Source of the DNA: Parachlamydiaceae bacterium
Lineage (GTDB): Bacteria; Chlamydiota; Chlamydiia; Chlamydiales; Parachlamydiaceae
NCBI GenBank assembly: GCA_030147755.1
Contig: JASBUW010000164.1
Coordinates: 1-64,000 of the forward strand
Direction of reading: 5' to 3'
DNA: 64,000 bases
A program made the position numbers and the translations under genes. This document shows, in pieces, positions 53,068 through 61,639 of the stretch. Each line of letters opens with the position of its first letter. Positions within the stretch are counted from its first letter, which is position 1. Below the pieces are notes generated by a model. The model was not told the DNA's origin. It saw nothing but the letters and a program-made list of their open reading frames with translations, and searched no databases.

Positions 53068-55540
53068 GTGCCCTCAAATACATGTCAATAGCTTCTGTAA
53101 TACTTAATCCCTGCTCTTGATAAGCTTTAAGCGCGCTAAACTCTTCGGCTTTGGTGCTATAAAGCAAATGAGAGAAAGGATCTAAGATAAGCCGCGTAAT
53201 CGCATAGCCCCCATCTCCATCACAAATCATGATTTCACTATACTCACCTTCTCGCTTAGTCACGGTTTCCATTGCATGTTGCTGAGCTTCGCTCATACAA
53301 TATTGACCGCTTTCAATCACTTTGGAAACGCCATCTTTTTTATGTGCTAGGAAGCATTTCCAATCACTATTAGCAAAAGCCGCTTGTGCACCAGGTTTGT
53401 TAAAGAAATCCTCGATCCCTTGTGTGCCAATAACAAGAGAGCCGCGGTATTTGCGCAGTCTACGCGCTAAAGTCTCAATAAAGCTGCCTGTTTGCTGATT
53501 TTCAAGGAGGTCCCAAGCTTCATCAATGCAGATAAAGAAAGGAGTTTGACGATTGCCCAGAAACGTTTGATTAGCAATTGTCATGATAAAAATTTGCATG
53601 AGTACAGCTTGCAAATCTTTTTTGCCTTTGAGTTCTTCAAGCTCAATCAAAACAAAGGGGTTAATAAAATTGACATTATTGACTCCTTCAAAGTAGCGCG
53701 CATAAATGCCTTGGTTAGTATAGGGTGTGAGGATCATCCCTAAATTTTGTGCCACTTCATGACTTTGCCTTTCTAGCCAATGGGCAATATCGGTAATCGT
53801 CGCTTGCGTCTTTTTTTCTTCCCATGCTGCCCGAATGGCTCTTTCAATCCAGGAGTTTTCTGCATCTGTCGTTCCTTTAGTAGGTGCTGCCATGCAACCA
53901 ATGATCGACTTTAAGAAACTAAAAGAGGTGTGCCGCTCTTCTTCATCAGTGAGCGAAATATGTGTAAAAGGATTGAGACAAATAGAAGATTGTTTAGAGA
54001 ATTCAATCGCTTGCCCATTTAAAAGCTGACAGAGTTTGGCAAAGCTGCGGCCCACTTCTAAAACAAACACTTTAGCACCTGTACGCAAACCATTAAAAAT
54101 GAGTTCTTGCATAAATACAGACTTGCCATAACCACTACGTCCCGCTACCACCACATTATAATTTCCCTTTTTGTTATCAAAAGGGTTCCAATTTAGCAGT
54201 TGCCCGCGTCTTCCTAAGAGAAGCATACCGGGATGAGGTGCTGTGCCTTGCCATTCACCTTGACAGGGCACAAAATTACCACATTCGGTGGTAAGTGTCG
54301 TTTTTAACACATTCAATTGCTTCAAATCAGGGACATATTCGGCCCATACAAAAGGAAGAGCAGCTAAAAATTGAGGTAAGTGAAGGTAGTAATTATCGGC
54401 TAAAGTAAAGTGATTGAGACGAAAAAGGCTTTTCAGGCTTTGTTCCGCTTGATTAGCCTTTTCTGCTTTTGCCCAAATGCCCGCTGAAAATTGTGTCCAA
54501 ACAAAACGCGCCCCTTTAGCTGTTGCCTGCCTGACTTGACGACATTCTTTTAGTTCTTCTTCTAAAGCAGGAATCATACGCACGAGCATGCCAGATTTGC
54601 CTTGTTTTTCAATGAGTTGCGATTGCATCTCAAAAGTGCGTTCGGTTTTAGCTTGTTTAGGACAATGCACACCATAATGCAGGTAAAAAGGGGAATCTAA
54701 GCGGTAATTATCGCGCAACGCATCCCCAATGAGGTGTTGCATGGCAGCAAGTGACCAAGAAGAGGGATAATCCACCACACGAAAGCTTTTAAAGGTGACG
54801 GGGGTCTCAGTTTTCCAGGCTAAATGATTTTCTTGCACATCAAGACCGCCACCTGTTGTTAATTGGCTCGCTAAAGTTTGATAGGGATTCCATTCGCGTA
54901 TTTTTTTTTCGGTTGAAAGAGAAAAATTTACCCATCCACCTACAAACTCAAGTAAATGCTTAGGTGTCCAACTAAAGCTATAGCTTAAAGCTGAAAGAAT
55001 TTTGCTCATTTTATCTTTTTGCATTTTCAAGTGCTGTAAAAGATCTAAATCTAGCTCTCCTTTATAAGGCACGCTATAAGAGAATACACAGCGAAATAAA
55101 CGTGTTGCCACTTTGGGCTGATGTTGGAAAAAATGCCGTCTTTTTTCTGCTATTTCCTGTAGTCCGTTGTCTGCTGGTTCCTGTCCTAGCCACTTTTTTA
55201 AAAAAGGATCAATGCGATGGTCAGCAAATAACAAACATTGGAGCGAAGCATCTTCTTCTAAAATTTCTTCAAATAAATGATGAATTTCTTTTTGGTGTGT
55301 CTCGTCACTTCCCACTAAAGGGTACATTTCAATCGCAAATCCCATGCTATTTTGATTGATAAATAAGCCATATTCTTCTTCATAGACTTCATAGGGAAGC
55401 AAATGAGCAAAAGGGCATTTAGTCCAGCTATCTTTTGCCTCTTGTGCTTGTTTTTTAGAGAAGCCTTCTACACCTAAAGTGGGTTCACCAAACAAACGCG
55501 TTAAACGCCCGCCTAATTGATTGAAAAGTTTCCACATCAT
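53054..55540 (-). CDS. traC: TraC, VirB4-type ATPase
   Basis: An 828-residue protein, close to F TraC (875). The N-terminal half is the TraC/VirB4 domain (LPYEVYEEEYGLFINQ, then LLFADHRIDPFL). ATPase motifs: Walker A VVAGRSGYGKSVF (about 468), Walker B FFICIDEAWDLLEN (about 680), with an RLRKYRGSLVIGTQ stretch after it. TraC energises pilus assembly at the inner membrane. The gene starts 3 bases after the traV stop and overlaps the peptidase gene at its end. Confidence 0.92.
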   Translation of the reverse strand: MMWKLFNQLGGRLTRLFGEPTLGVEGFSKKQAQEAKDSWTKCPFAHLLPYEVYEEEYGLFINQNSMGFAIEMYPLVGSDETHQKEIHHLFEEILEEDASLQCLLFADHRIDPFLKKWLGQEPADNGLQEIAEKRRHFFQHQPKVATRLFRCVFSYSVPYKGELDLDLLQHLKMQKDKMSKILSALSYSFSWTPKHLLEFVGGWVNFSLSTEKKIREWNPYQTLASQLTTGGGLDVQENHLAWKTETPVTFKSFRVVDYPSSWSLAAMQHLIGDALRDNYRLDSPFYLHYGVHCPKQAKTERTFEMQSQLIEKQGKSGMLVRMIPALEEELKECRQVRQATAKGARFVWTQFSAGIWAKAEKANQAEQSLKSLFRLNHFTLADNYYLHLPQFLAALPFVWAEYVPDLKQLNVLKTTLTTECGNFVPCQGEWQGTAPHPGMLLLGRRGQLLNWNPFDNKKGNYNVVVAGRSGYGKSVFMQELIFNGLRTGAKVFVLEVGRSFAKLCQLLNGQAIEFSKQSSICLNPFTHISLTDEEERHTSFSFLKSIIGCMAAPTKGTTDAENSWIERAIRAAWEEKKTQATITDIAHWLERQSHEVAQNLGMILTPYTNQGIYARYFEGVNNVNFINPFVLIELEELKGKKDLQAVLMQIFIMTIANQTFLGNRQTPFFICIDEAWDLLENQQTGSFIETLARRLRKYRGSLVIGTQGIEDFFNKPGAQAAFANSDWKCFLAHKKDGVSKVIESGQYCMSEAQQHAMETVTKREGEYSEIMICDGDGGYAITRLILDPFSHLLYSTKAEEFSALKAYQEQGLSITEAIDMYLRAHAKT

Positions 55541-55542
55541 GC

Positions 55543-55941
55543 TTACTCCTCTGATTTTTGCTTAAGACAAGAAAAGTAAATATTGTTTTCTTGATCAGAA
55601 GGGAGAGGGCAATAACGCGTTGTTTGATAAATATAATGTCCTTTGGCAAAACAATTGCCATCATTAGACGCATGGCAAACCCACACCTTGCCTTTTGTTT
55701 CTCCATCTTTCATTTGATGCGTTTTCTTACAAAAGCAAGGATTTGACTTTTCTTTTGTTAACGGTAAAAACAAATCAGGACCTTGATCTGTCTCTACTAC
55801 CATTTTTTCAAGATCTGTCACAGATGTACAGGCTACACCTAGCGGAGGAGGACATTCAAATTCTTGCTTGTAGATAGCGCAAGAAGGTAAAAATAAAGTC
55901 ATCAAAATAAGAACTACCCCAAACTTAAAATTATTTTTCAT
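55543..55941 (-). CDS. traV: TraV-like outer-membrane lipoprotein
   Basis: A 132-residue lipoprotein with lipobox LPSC at Cys21. It has the EFECPPPLGVACTSVTDL motif of TraV (CPxxxGVxCxSxxD), which occurs near the start of the mature protein, plus four Cys later (NPCFCKKT, WVCHASNDGNCF). TraV forms the outer-membrane ring of the F transfer channel with TraK and TraB. F TraV is longer (171), so this one lacks part of the C-terminal region. It overlaps the Dsb gene by 11 bases. Confidence 0.82.
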   Translation of the reverse strand: MKNNFKFGVVLILMTLFLPSCAIYKQEFECPPPLGVACTSVTDLEKMVVETDQGPDLFLPLTKEKSNPCFCKKTHQMKDGETKGKVWVCHASNDGNCFAKGHYIYQTTRYCPLPSDQENNIYFSCLKQKSEE

Positions 55942-56548
55942 GAGATAGCTCCTGTGAGTGAATGGAATTTAAAATGGCATCTATTTTCTCTTTGATAAAG
56001 AGATAGCAAGGGACTTCATGACGAAAAAACTGAGACTCTATTTCAACACTTGGGACTGCTTGAATCGCGTCTGATTGTTTAAGAAAACTAAAAGCTTCTT
56101 TAAAAGCTGGACATTGCATTAGATATTCTTTATCAGCTAATGCGGGCAATGGACGCTGTAATAACTCCATCGCTTTCTGCATATAAACTGTCGCCGATGT
56201 GCTCTCTTCAGGTGATAAAATACCTAATAAGGTTTTCAAAAAAACACGTTTCCCTTTTTCATCTAGTTCTTTTAAGCATACCATCGCTTGCACAGTCAAA
56301 AGGTCGAGTGGAACAGGATGAAAGGTCCAACAAACCTTGTCTGTTTCTATGTATTCGCTCTCGATTTGAGCAAAATCACGCTGAAAAAGCTGAATGCAAT
56401 GGGGGCATTGCATTGAAAAATACTGCACCACTTGCACGGATGCTTGAGACGATCCAAATGTCACGCAATAATCAGAGGAAAGCTTTTGTAAGCTATACCC
56501 TTGAATGTGTAAGAAAAAAATAGCCAGCAAACAGAGAAGTTTTCTCAT
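55931..56548 (-). CDS. DsbA/DsbC-like thiol oxidoreductase of the tra operon
   Basis: A 205-residue protein with a signal peptide (LLCLLAIFFLHIQG). The thioredoxin fold begins VQVVQYFSMQ, and the active site is CPHC (Cys48-Cys51), as in DsbA. The helical insertion contains FHPVPLDLLTVQAMVCLKEL. The cis-Pro loop is probably AVPSVEI near residue 172. It would form or shuffle disulfides in Cys-rich TraN, TraU and TraH, the role that TrbB plays in F. It overlaps traB by 4 bases. Confidence 0.85.
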   Translation of the reverse strand: MRKLLCLLAIFFLHIQGYSLQKLSSDYCVTFGSSQASVQVVQYFSMQCPHCIQLFQRDFAQIESEYIETDKVCWTFHPVPLDLLTVQAMVCLKELDEKGKRVFLKTLLGILSPEESTSATVYMQKAMELLQRPLPALADKEYLMQCPAFKEAFSFLKQSDAIQAVPSVEIESQFFRHEVPCYLFIKEKIDAILNSIHSQELSHEK

Positions 56549-57837
56549 CGAACCGGCCCTCGCGCATTTTGACGAATTTCTCTTAATTTCTCTTTCGTAT
56601 GTAAATCACCTTTGGCAAATCCATGCGTGAATGTAATGTCAACAATACGCCCCGCTCCAACTTGCAATACAGGCTGCACTTGCTCTGCACGTTTAATATA
56701 ATATTCAGCTAGCATATCAAACGCACTGGATACACCATTTGCAGCACTTTTGGTTGCAGCGTCCGCGCCTACTGAATACGTATTCCAACAATCGACGGGA
56801 TGTTTAGTGACAGAAGCTTGTAAAACTTGCCCAATTCCCCCTAAAAAACCACTAGCTGCGGCATTTTTGACAATTTTAACTGAGCGATCAATGACAGTTC
56901 CGCGCACCCCGAATTTACCATCTTCACCCGTCACATACCCTACAACTTCTGTTTCGATCGCTTCACCTTTTGCATTCACCTGCGTTAGTCTTTCCAAACG
57001 CATATAGACTCGCTCATTAGAGAGATTACCGTAAGCACTCGCCAAAACTAAACTCCCTTTGAGCTTGACCGTCACTCCTTTGGGAAGATGTCCATCATCT
57101 AACAGACGCAATTTAACTGGCACAGGATCGCTATTGGCATAAATGCCACAAACTGCATCGACACTTGAAACGAGCAATGCTTTGACACTGACAGCGGCAG
57201 GCACCATTTTGTTTACATTAAAAACTTTTTTGACCTCTTCTTCCTTGATTGTATAAGCTCTAAGCGGAGGTTTTAAAATACGCTCTTCTTTCTTGGGTAG
57301 ATTTAAACTAGAAGAAGGTGGGGGAGGAGGAGGTGCAAAAAATCGGGAAGGACTTATGAATGGATCTTTTGAAGAAGAGATAATATTTGTACTACAAATA
57401 TGAGCTGAAGGCTTTTCTGGTGGTAAAAGAGAAGCAATTTCTCGCGAAGAAGCTTGTTTTTCTACTTGACTGGAGATTGATTTTAATTCCTGCTGTAGGG
57501 ACGACATCATTTTTTTGAGTTCAAATTTTTCTTTATCACTTTCTTCTTCTTTCTTTTTACCACTCAAGACGATCTCTTCCAGCATTTTCATTTTTTGATC
57601 GGATACTTTCTTATCAGCTTCTAAACGTTGAATGACTGTATCCTGTCTGTTCATCCAAATGTCTTGGACATTCACCTTGTCAACAGGGAGTTCAACTTTA
57701 CTGGCTTTTGTTAAGGAAGCAGGGGAGTCTTCTTGCATGAGCACGTAACTCGTTGCACCCATTAAAAGAAGAGCTGCACTGGTAATATAAAAAAAATGTT
57801 TCTTTTGGCGTCTTAAAACATGATTGGAATTATTCAT
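56545..57837 (-). CDS. traB: TraB, VirB10-type channel scaffold
   Basis: A 430-residue protein with one N-terminal membrane segment (FFYITSAALLLMGATSYVL), a coiled stretch (about 60-135), a Pro-rich bridge with six or more Pro in a row (about 165), and the VirB10/TraB C-terminal barrel: VSSVDAVCGIYAN, then PVPVKLRLLDDGHLPKG, VYMRLERLTQ, and GYVTGEDGKFGVRGTVIDR. TraB spans the envelope and links inner and outer membrane parts of the F channel. Length is near F TraB (475). It overlaps traK by 8 bases. Confidence 0.92.
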   Translation of the reverse strand: MNNSNHVLRRQKKHFFYITSAALLLMGATSYVLMQEDSPASLTKASKVELPVDKVNVQDIWMNRQDTVIQRLEADKKVSDQKMKMLEEIVLSGKKKEEESDKEKFELKKMMSSLQQELKSISSQVEKQASSREIASLLPPEKPSAHICSTNIISSSKDPFISPSRFFAPPPPPPSSSLNLPKKEERILKPPLRAYTIKEEEVKKVFNVNKMVPAAVSVKALLVSSVDAVCGIYANSDPVPVKLRLLDDGHLPKGVTVKLKGSLVLASAYGNLSNERVYMRLERLTQVNAKGEAIETEVVGYVTGEDGKFGVRGTVIDRSVKIVKNAAASGFLGGIGQVLQASVTKHPVDCWNTYSVGADAATKSAANGVSSAFDMLAEYYIKRAEQVQPVLQVGAGRIVDITFTHGFAKGDLHTKEKLREIRQNARGPVR

Positions 57838-58549
57838 CGATTTTCTCCATTGCCAGGACGCCTAACATTTTTTGTTTAGGAGAAAGTGTATTGGTTTCTA
57901 GAAAAACCCAACGGCATCCTTGACATTGCAGCTCACATTCGCTTAAGGACTGAAATTTGCAAGTTGTATTAGAAGCTTGATAAAGATAAAGGAGCTCATC
58001 TGGTCCCTCTAAACAAGCAAGTAACTCAAGTTGAATGCCTTTTTTGACTTTCCACATTTGATTTTTGACTTGGCATGGCAAATATCCTTCGGGTAAATGA
58101 CCTTGTAATATTTCTCTGACTTTAACAAGTAAATCTTGTTCGGCTGCTTTTTGTGGCTCTTGCGTATTCTGTAAACACTCTTTTTCATCTAGCTGCGGAT
58201 CTTTTAAAATGACTACTTCTGAATTGCGTGGGATAAACGTAATATGTAAATCTTGTACAAGACCCGTTTCTGTCACAATGGAAAGGGTAGTAGATTCTGC
58301 CTGCGGCTCTCTAGCACTAATAAAAGCTTGTCCCGTCAACTCTTCAATGTAAATTGAGAGCTTATCTTCATCACAAGCAATGACTTTCTGAATTTTACCC
58401 TTATCCACCATGACACGATTTTGATAAAGTGAGGAAAACGTGCAGAGCAGTGGCGAAGTGGTATCGATGACATGAAACATAGCAGCCGACAGCTGCAAAA
58501 TTCCTATATTTGCCAACCAAAAGCTAAACCAAAAATAGTGTTTAAGCAT
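57830..58549 (-). CDS. traK: TraK, VirB9-type secretin-like protein
   Basis: A 239-residue protein with a signal peptide (HYFWFSFWLANIGILQLSAA). The mature part reads IEELTGQAFISA and VTETGLVQDLHITFIPR, the repeated beta-strand pattern of TraK. Length matches F TraK (242). In F, TraK is part of the outer-membrane ring, with TraV and TraB. The sequence is less conserved than TraB or TraC, and the gene position between traE and traB supports the name. Confidence 0.85.
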   Translation of the reverse strand: MLKHYFWFSFWLANIGILQLSAAMFHVIDTTSPLLCTFSSLYQNRVMVDKGKIQKVIACDEDKLSIYIEELTGQAFISAREPQAESTTLSIVTETGLVQDLHITFIPRNSEVVILKDPQLDEKECLQNTQEPQKAAEQDLLVKVREILQGHLPEGYLPCQVKNQMWKVKKGIQLELLACLEGPDELLYLYQASNTTCKFQSLSECELQCQGCRWVFLETNTLSPKQKMLGVLAMEKIDE

Positions 58550-58554
58550 AGGCT

Positions 58555-59109
58555 TTAACCTTTCTTTTGCGCACTAATTTCTTTGAGAAGCAAACGTGCT
58601 CCTTCAAAGGAAAATTTTAACAGATACCCTTCTTGCTCAGAGGAGATTTGCTTACCTCCCATAAAAATGACACGATCTCCTGTTAACAGTAGACTCATCG
58701 TGTCTAAATGCACTTTAATATCAATGGGATAGAACACATAAGATGCGCTTTGTTTTTTCAAAATCTCTTCTTCTTCAATGAGACGTTGCTTTAAAATTCC
58801 CGCATAGCTCGGATCTGTATGTCTCAAAATTGCAGAACGCTGTGTAACCGCAGATTGGGCGGACTTTGTCAGTAGCAATTGACCTAAAAAATAGCCATAT
58901 TGCTCTAAATAAGTAGGTGAAACGCTTTTTTGATCTACCCAAAATTCCTTTTCAATAACAGGTGGAGCAATAATGATGCGTTCTCGTTTGAAAAAAAGTA
59001 ATGTGCCACAAAGAATCAAAGCTACTGCTAGAAAGAAAGACAGAAAAGCAAAAATGTTTCTTTGGAACATTAGAAATTTCAAATTCTTCTCAAAGAATGT
59101 TTGATTCAT
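58555..59109 (-). CDS. traE: TraE, VirB8-like inner-membrane protein
   Basis: A 184-residue protein, nearly the length of F TraE (188). One membrane segment near the N-terminus (IFAFLSFFLAVALILCGTLLFF) leads to RIIIAPPVIEKEFWVDQKSVSPTY, typical of TraE, then LEQYGYFLGQLLL. The C-terminal half is a soluble beta-rich domain (VFYPIDIKVHLDTMSLLLTGD). It works in the core of the transfer channel. It overlaps traL by 4 bases. Confidence 0.9.
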   Translation of the reverse strand: MNQTFFEKNLKFLMFQRNIFAFLSFFLAVALILCGTLLFFKRERIIIAPPVIEKEFWVDQKSVSPTYLEQYGYFLGQLLLTKSAQSAVTQRSAILRHTDPSYAGILKQRLIEEEEILKKQSASYVFYPIDIKVHLDTMSLLLTGDRVIFMGGKQISSEQEGYLLKFSFEGARLLLKEISAQKKG

Positions 59110-59390
59110 AAAATAAGCTCTCTTAAGTAAGAAGGAGGAAGACGTTTAAAATGGCTCATATAAGCTGTCGGCATATGCCAATACATGTAGTGTTTGAACG
59201 AGCTATGCGTGCGATTTTTTTGCAAGCGCTTATAAGGTATTCTCAGCAATACACCTAAACAGAAGAGTAAATTGCCAAAACTCATTGCCAATAAAATGGG
59301 AGCGAGCAAAAGCAAAAAATCATCTAAATTCCAAAAGAGAATCCGAATAGGATGATCAAGTGTTTTATAGGTATAATGCTGATTGTCCAT
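59106..59390 (-). CDS. traL: TraL, inner-membrane pilus assembly protein
   Basis: About 94 residues from ATG 59390, with an AGGT site; a GTG two codons earlier is less likely. The LDHPIRILFWNLDD stretch, a central hydrophobic segment (LLAPILLAMSFGNLLFCLGVLL) and a basic, aromatic C-terminus (YMYWHMP) are the pattern of TraL. Length matches the family (about 91-100). It acts with TraE in the inner membrane part of the system. Confidence 0.88.
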   Translation of the reverse strand: MDNQHYTYKTLDHPIRILFWNLDDFLLLLAPILLAMSFGNLLFCLGVLLRIPYKRLQKNRTHSSFKHYMYWHMPTAYMSHFKRLPPSYLRELIL

Positions 59391-59422
59391 ATGCACCTAT
59401 CTAATGAATGCGTGAAGGATTT

Positions 59423-59755
59423 TTAAGGTAAAAGCATAGATGTCACAGGAAAGATAGCTTTAATGCAAAAAGGCACGACAATTAGTCCTAATCCCATTCC
59501 TCCATAACGATAAAAGGGACTTGGGTCACCAGATAAAAACGCTTTTAGCGCTCCTCCACTTATTCCCAAGACACCAATCAAACGCATGGGAGCACCAAAG
59601 ATAAAACTCTGAATTTTATCGGTATGCTTATCCATTTCACCTATTGCTTGTGCATCTAATAAAGAAGCATCTGTTGTTGCTAAAAGATCAATTGGCAAGC
59701 AAGTTGCCATGAGAGCCCCTAGACATACATAAGAGAGAATTTTTGATGTTTTCAT
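59423..59755 (-). CDS. traA: Probable F-type pilin precursor (TraA)
   Basis: About 110 residues from ATG 59755 with AGTAGG in front; the frame extends to 59821 but would include the promoter. A signal peptide (YVCLGALMATCLPIDLLA) is followed by an acidic stretch and two hydrophobic helices (APMRLIGVLGISGGALKAFL; GGMGLGLIVVPFCIKAIF), the size and layout of a TraA-type pilin. Sequence identity to F TraA is not evident; the assignment depends on position as first gene before traL and on the two-helix shape. This pilin would be the main component of the conjugative pilus. Confidence 0.75.
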   Translation of the reverse strand: MKTSKILSYVCLGALMATCLPIDLLATTDASLLDAQAIGEMDKHTDKIQSFIFGAPMRLIGVLGISGGALKAFLSGDPSPFYRYGGMGLGLIVVPFCIKAIFPVTSMLLP

Positions 59756-59792
59756 AAAAAACCTACTGTTTAAATTTTGGGGTAGGGATAGG

Positions 59793-59851
59793 TTTTTATC
59801 AAATAGCATATTGTATGTCAAATAAAATGGAGCATTTTATATAGAATGCTC
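59793..59851 (-). promoter_or_regulatory. traA: Promoter and operator candidate of the tra operon
   Basis: On the minus strand TTGACA (59816-59821) and TAAAAA (59793-59798) are 17 bases apart, giving a leader of about 35-40 bases before traA. Just upstream is the inverted repeat GAGCATT/AATGCTC (59830-59836 and 59845-59851), a possible activator or repressor site. Confidence 0.55.
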
Positions 59852-60055
59852 AAATTCCCCTCTGAGTTTCTTGAGAAAAATAAATTGAGGTAGAGAAAGA
59901 GGCGAACCACTATATGATTATAGTCAAATCTTAATTCATTAATAATCAGTTCAATGAAACAAAAAAACACGAAATTTTTATCTGGAATACACAAAATTTT
60001 TTAAAGGAGTAGCACGGTTTCTTAATCATTTCTTTAAAAATCCTTTACCTTTTTT

Positions 60056-60700
60056 ATGAAGAGTTTCTATAAGCTAGGGCATCCCATGAAATATCCTAGA
60101 GTGATTTTGAAATCTGAGGTCGATGTGAAAAACGAAAAAAAAGAAAAAGAATTAGCCAAACACTTATTGAAATTAGCAAAAAATAACTCACCCTCTAATC
60201 TCAATATTACCAAAAAAAAGAAAAGCTCTACAGCTGCAACTGAAACAGGTTTGGCGAAAAAAAAGAAGAGATCTACAAATCAGACACAACAGCCGCTGTC
60301 AGATAAAGTAAAAAGACTTAATAAACAACTCAAAGTGAGCCATCACCTTTATAATCATTTAGAAAAGCATCTGCAAAACCTTCAAAGCCTTGATGATGAA
60401 ATCAAAAATAAACAACAATGGATTGAACAAGCTATAGAAGAGAAGTTAAAAATAGAAGACCAGCATGGAATAGATACCTCTACTCTTAAACAAAAATATG
60501 TTCATGTGCGATTGACTGAAGATCTTAAAAAAGAAATAGAAAAGCGTGTTAAAATATTAGGTCAGTTTCGTGAAAGCTACTCAGAAAAACTTTGGTTAAT
60601 GGACGCCATTTACGAAAAATTAGAGCGCGATTATCAAACAGTTAAAAACGCTCTACAAAATCACATCGAGGCTTTAATGGGAGAAGAAAATAGAAAATGA
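60056..60700 (+). CDS. Lysine-rich coiled-coil protein
   Basis: A 214-residue very basic, Lys/Gln-rich protein; Met11 at 60086 is an alternative start. The first third has KKK runs (NITKKKKSS, LAKKKKRS), fitting nucleic-acid binding. The rest is a long coiled coil (LNKQLKVSHHLYNHLEKHLQNL) ending in an RESYSEKLWLMDAIYEKL helix. It stands between the tra operon and the replication origin, where plasmids often encode relaxosome or copy-control proteins. I do not recognise a family. Confidence 0.65.
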   Translation: MKSFYKLGHPMKYPRVILKSEVDVKNEKKEKELAKHLLKLAKNNSPSNLNITKKKKSSTAATETGLAKKKKRSTNQTQQPLSDKVKRLNKQLKVSHHLYNHLEKHLQNLQSLDDEIKNKQQWIEQAIEEKLKIEDQHGIDTSTLKQKYVHVRLTEDLKKEIEKRVKILGQFRESYSEKLWLMDAIYEKLERDYQTVKNALQNHIEALMGEENRK

Positions 60701-60813
60701 TTTTCTTGCGGAAGACAAAATTATCAATTGCCGCCAAGCACCACATATTTAAGGTTACTTTCTTTTTTGGAATTTGAATTGAAATAGAATCTTAAAAAAA
60801 GAAAAAGCCCATC

Positions 60814-60828
60814 AAGGGCGCATCCCTT
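60814..60828 (+). terminator. Hairpin terminator candidate after the coiled-coil gene
   Basis: AAGGG (60814-60818) and CCCTT (60824-60828) form a short stem followed by CTTTATTATTT. It may end transcription before the iteron region. The stem is short. Confidence 0.4.
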
Positions 60829-60887
60829 CTTTATTATTTATATATAGAATAGAAATATATAGAAATCACTTTTCTCGAGAGAAAATT

Positions 60888-61520
60888 GCGACAAATTGTG
60901 ACCAGTTTTGCGACAAATTGTGATCTCTTTTGCGACAGAATGTGATCGCTAATAAAATTGAATCATTTACTTCTATAGAGAAGAATTGCGACAAATTGTG
61001 ACCAAAGTGCGACAGATTGTGACCACAATGAGAAATAGAGCAAGCGTTGCAAGAGAGAAACGGTGCGACAGATTGTGACCAAAGTGCGACAGATTGTGAC
61101 CACAATGAGAAATAAAGCAAGCGTTGCAGGAGAGAAATGGTGCGACAAATTGTGACCACAATGAGAAATAGAGCAAGCATTGCAAGAGAGAAACGGTGCG
61201 ACAAATTGTGACCAAAATGCGACAGATTGTGACCACAATGAGAAATAAAGCAAGCGTTGCAAGAGAGAAACGGTGCGACAGATTGTGACCAAAGTGCGAC
61301 AGATTGTGACCACAATGAGAAATAGAGCAAGCGTTGCAAGAGAGAAGCGGTGCGACAGATTGTGACCAAAATGCGACAGATTGTGACCACAATGAGAAAT
61401 AGAGCAAGCGTTGCAAGAGAGAAGCGTTGCGACAGATTGTGACCAAAATGCGACAGATTGTGACCACAATGAGAAATAAAGCAAGCGTTGCAGAGAGAAG
61501 CGTTGCGACAGATTGTGACC
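60888..61520. repeat. Iteron array (17 copies), putative replication origin
   Basis: Seventeen copies of a 16-bp iteron GCGACA(A/G)ATTGTGACC start at 60888, 60910, 60932, 60988, 61009, 61065, 61086, 61142, 61198, 61219, 61275, 61296, 61352, 61373, 61429, 61450 and 61505. The first three are spaced 22 bp and are less exact; later ones form pairs 21 bp apart within 77-bp units (56 + 21), except the single copy at 61142 and the last at 61505. All point the same way and lie upstream of the initiator gene. This is the standard arrangement of an iteron-controlled plasmid origin. The long antisense frames over it are products of the repeat. Confidence 0.85.
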
Positions 61521-61639
61521 ACTTGTATTAATAAAATAAGTATCAGCGAAAATTTCAGTATTTTTGCACTGACAAAATTACATGAATTTGTAAGAATGTT
61601 GCTAGCAATACCTGAGAAATAGATGAGGAAAGAGTTTTT

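Noticed and set aside
60888-61520. CRISPR-like array
   Set aside because: The intervals between repeats are themselves repeated rather than unique, and no cas gene is present; it is an iteron array.
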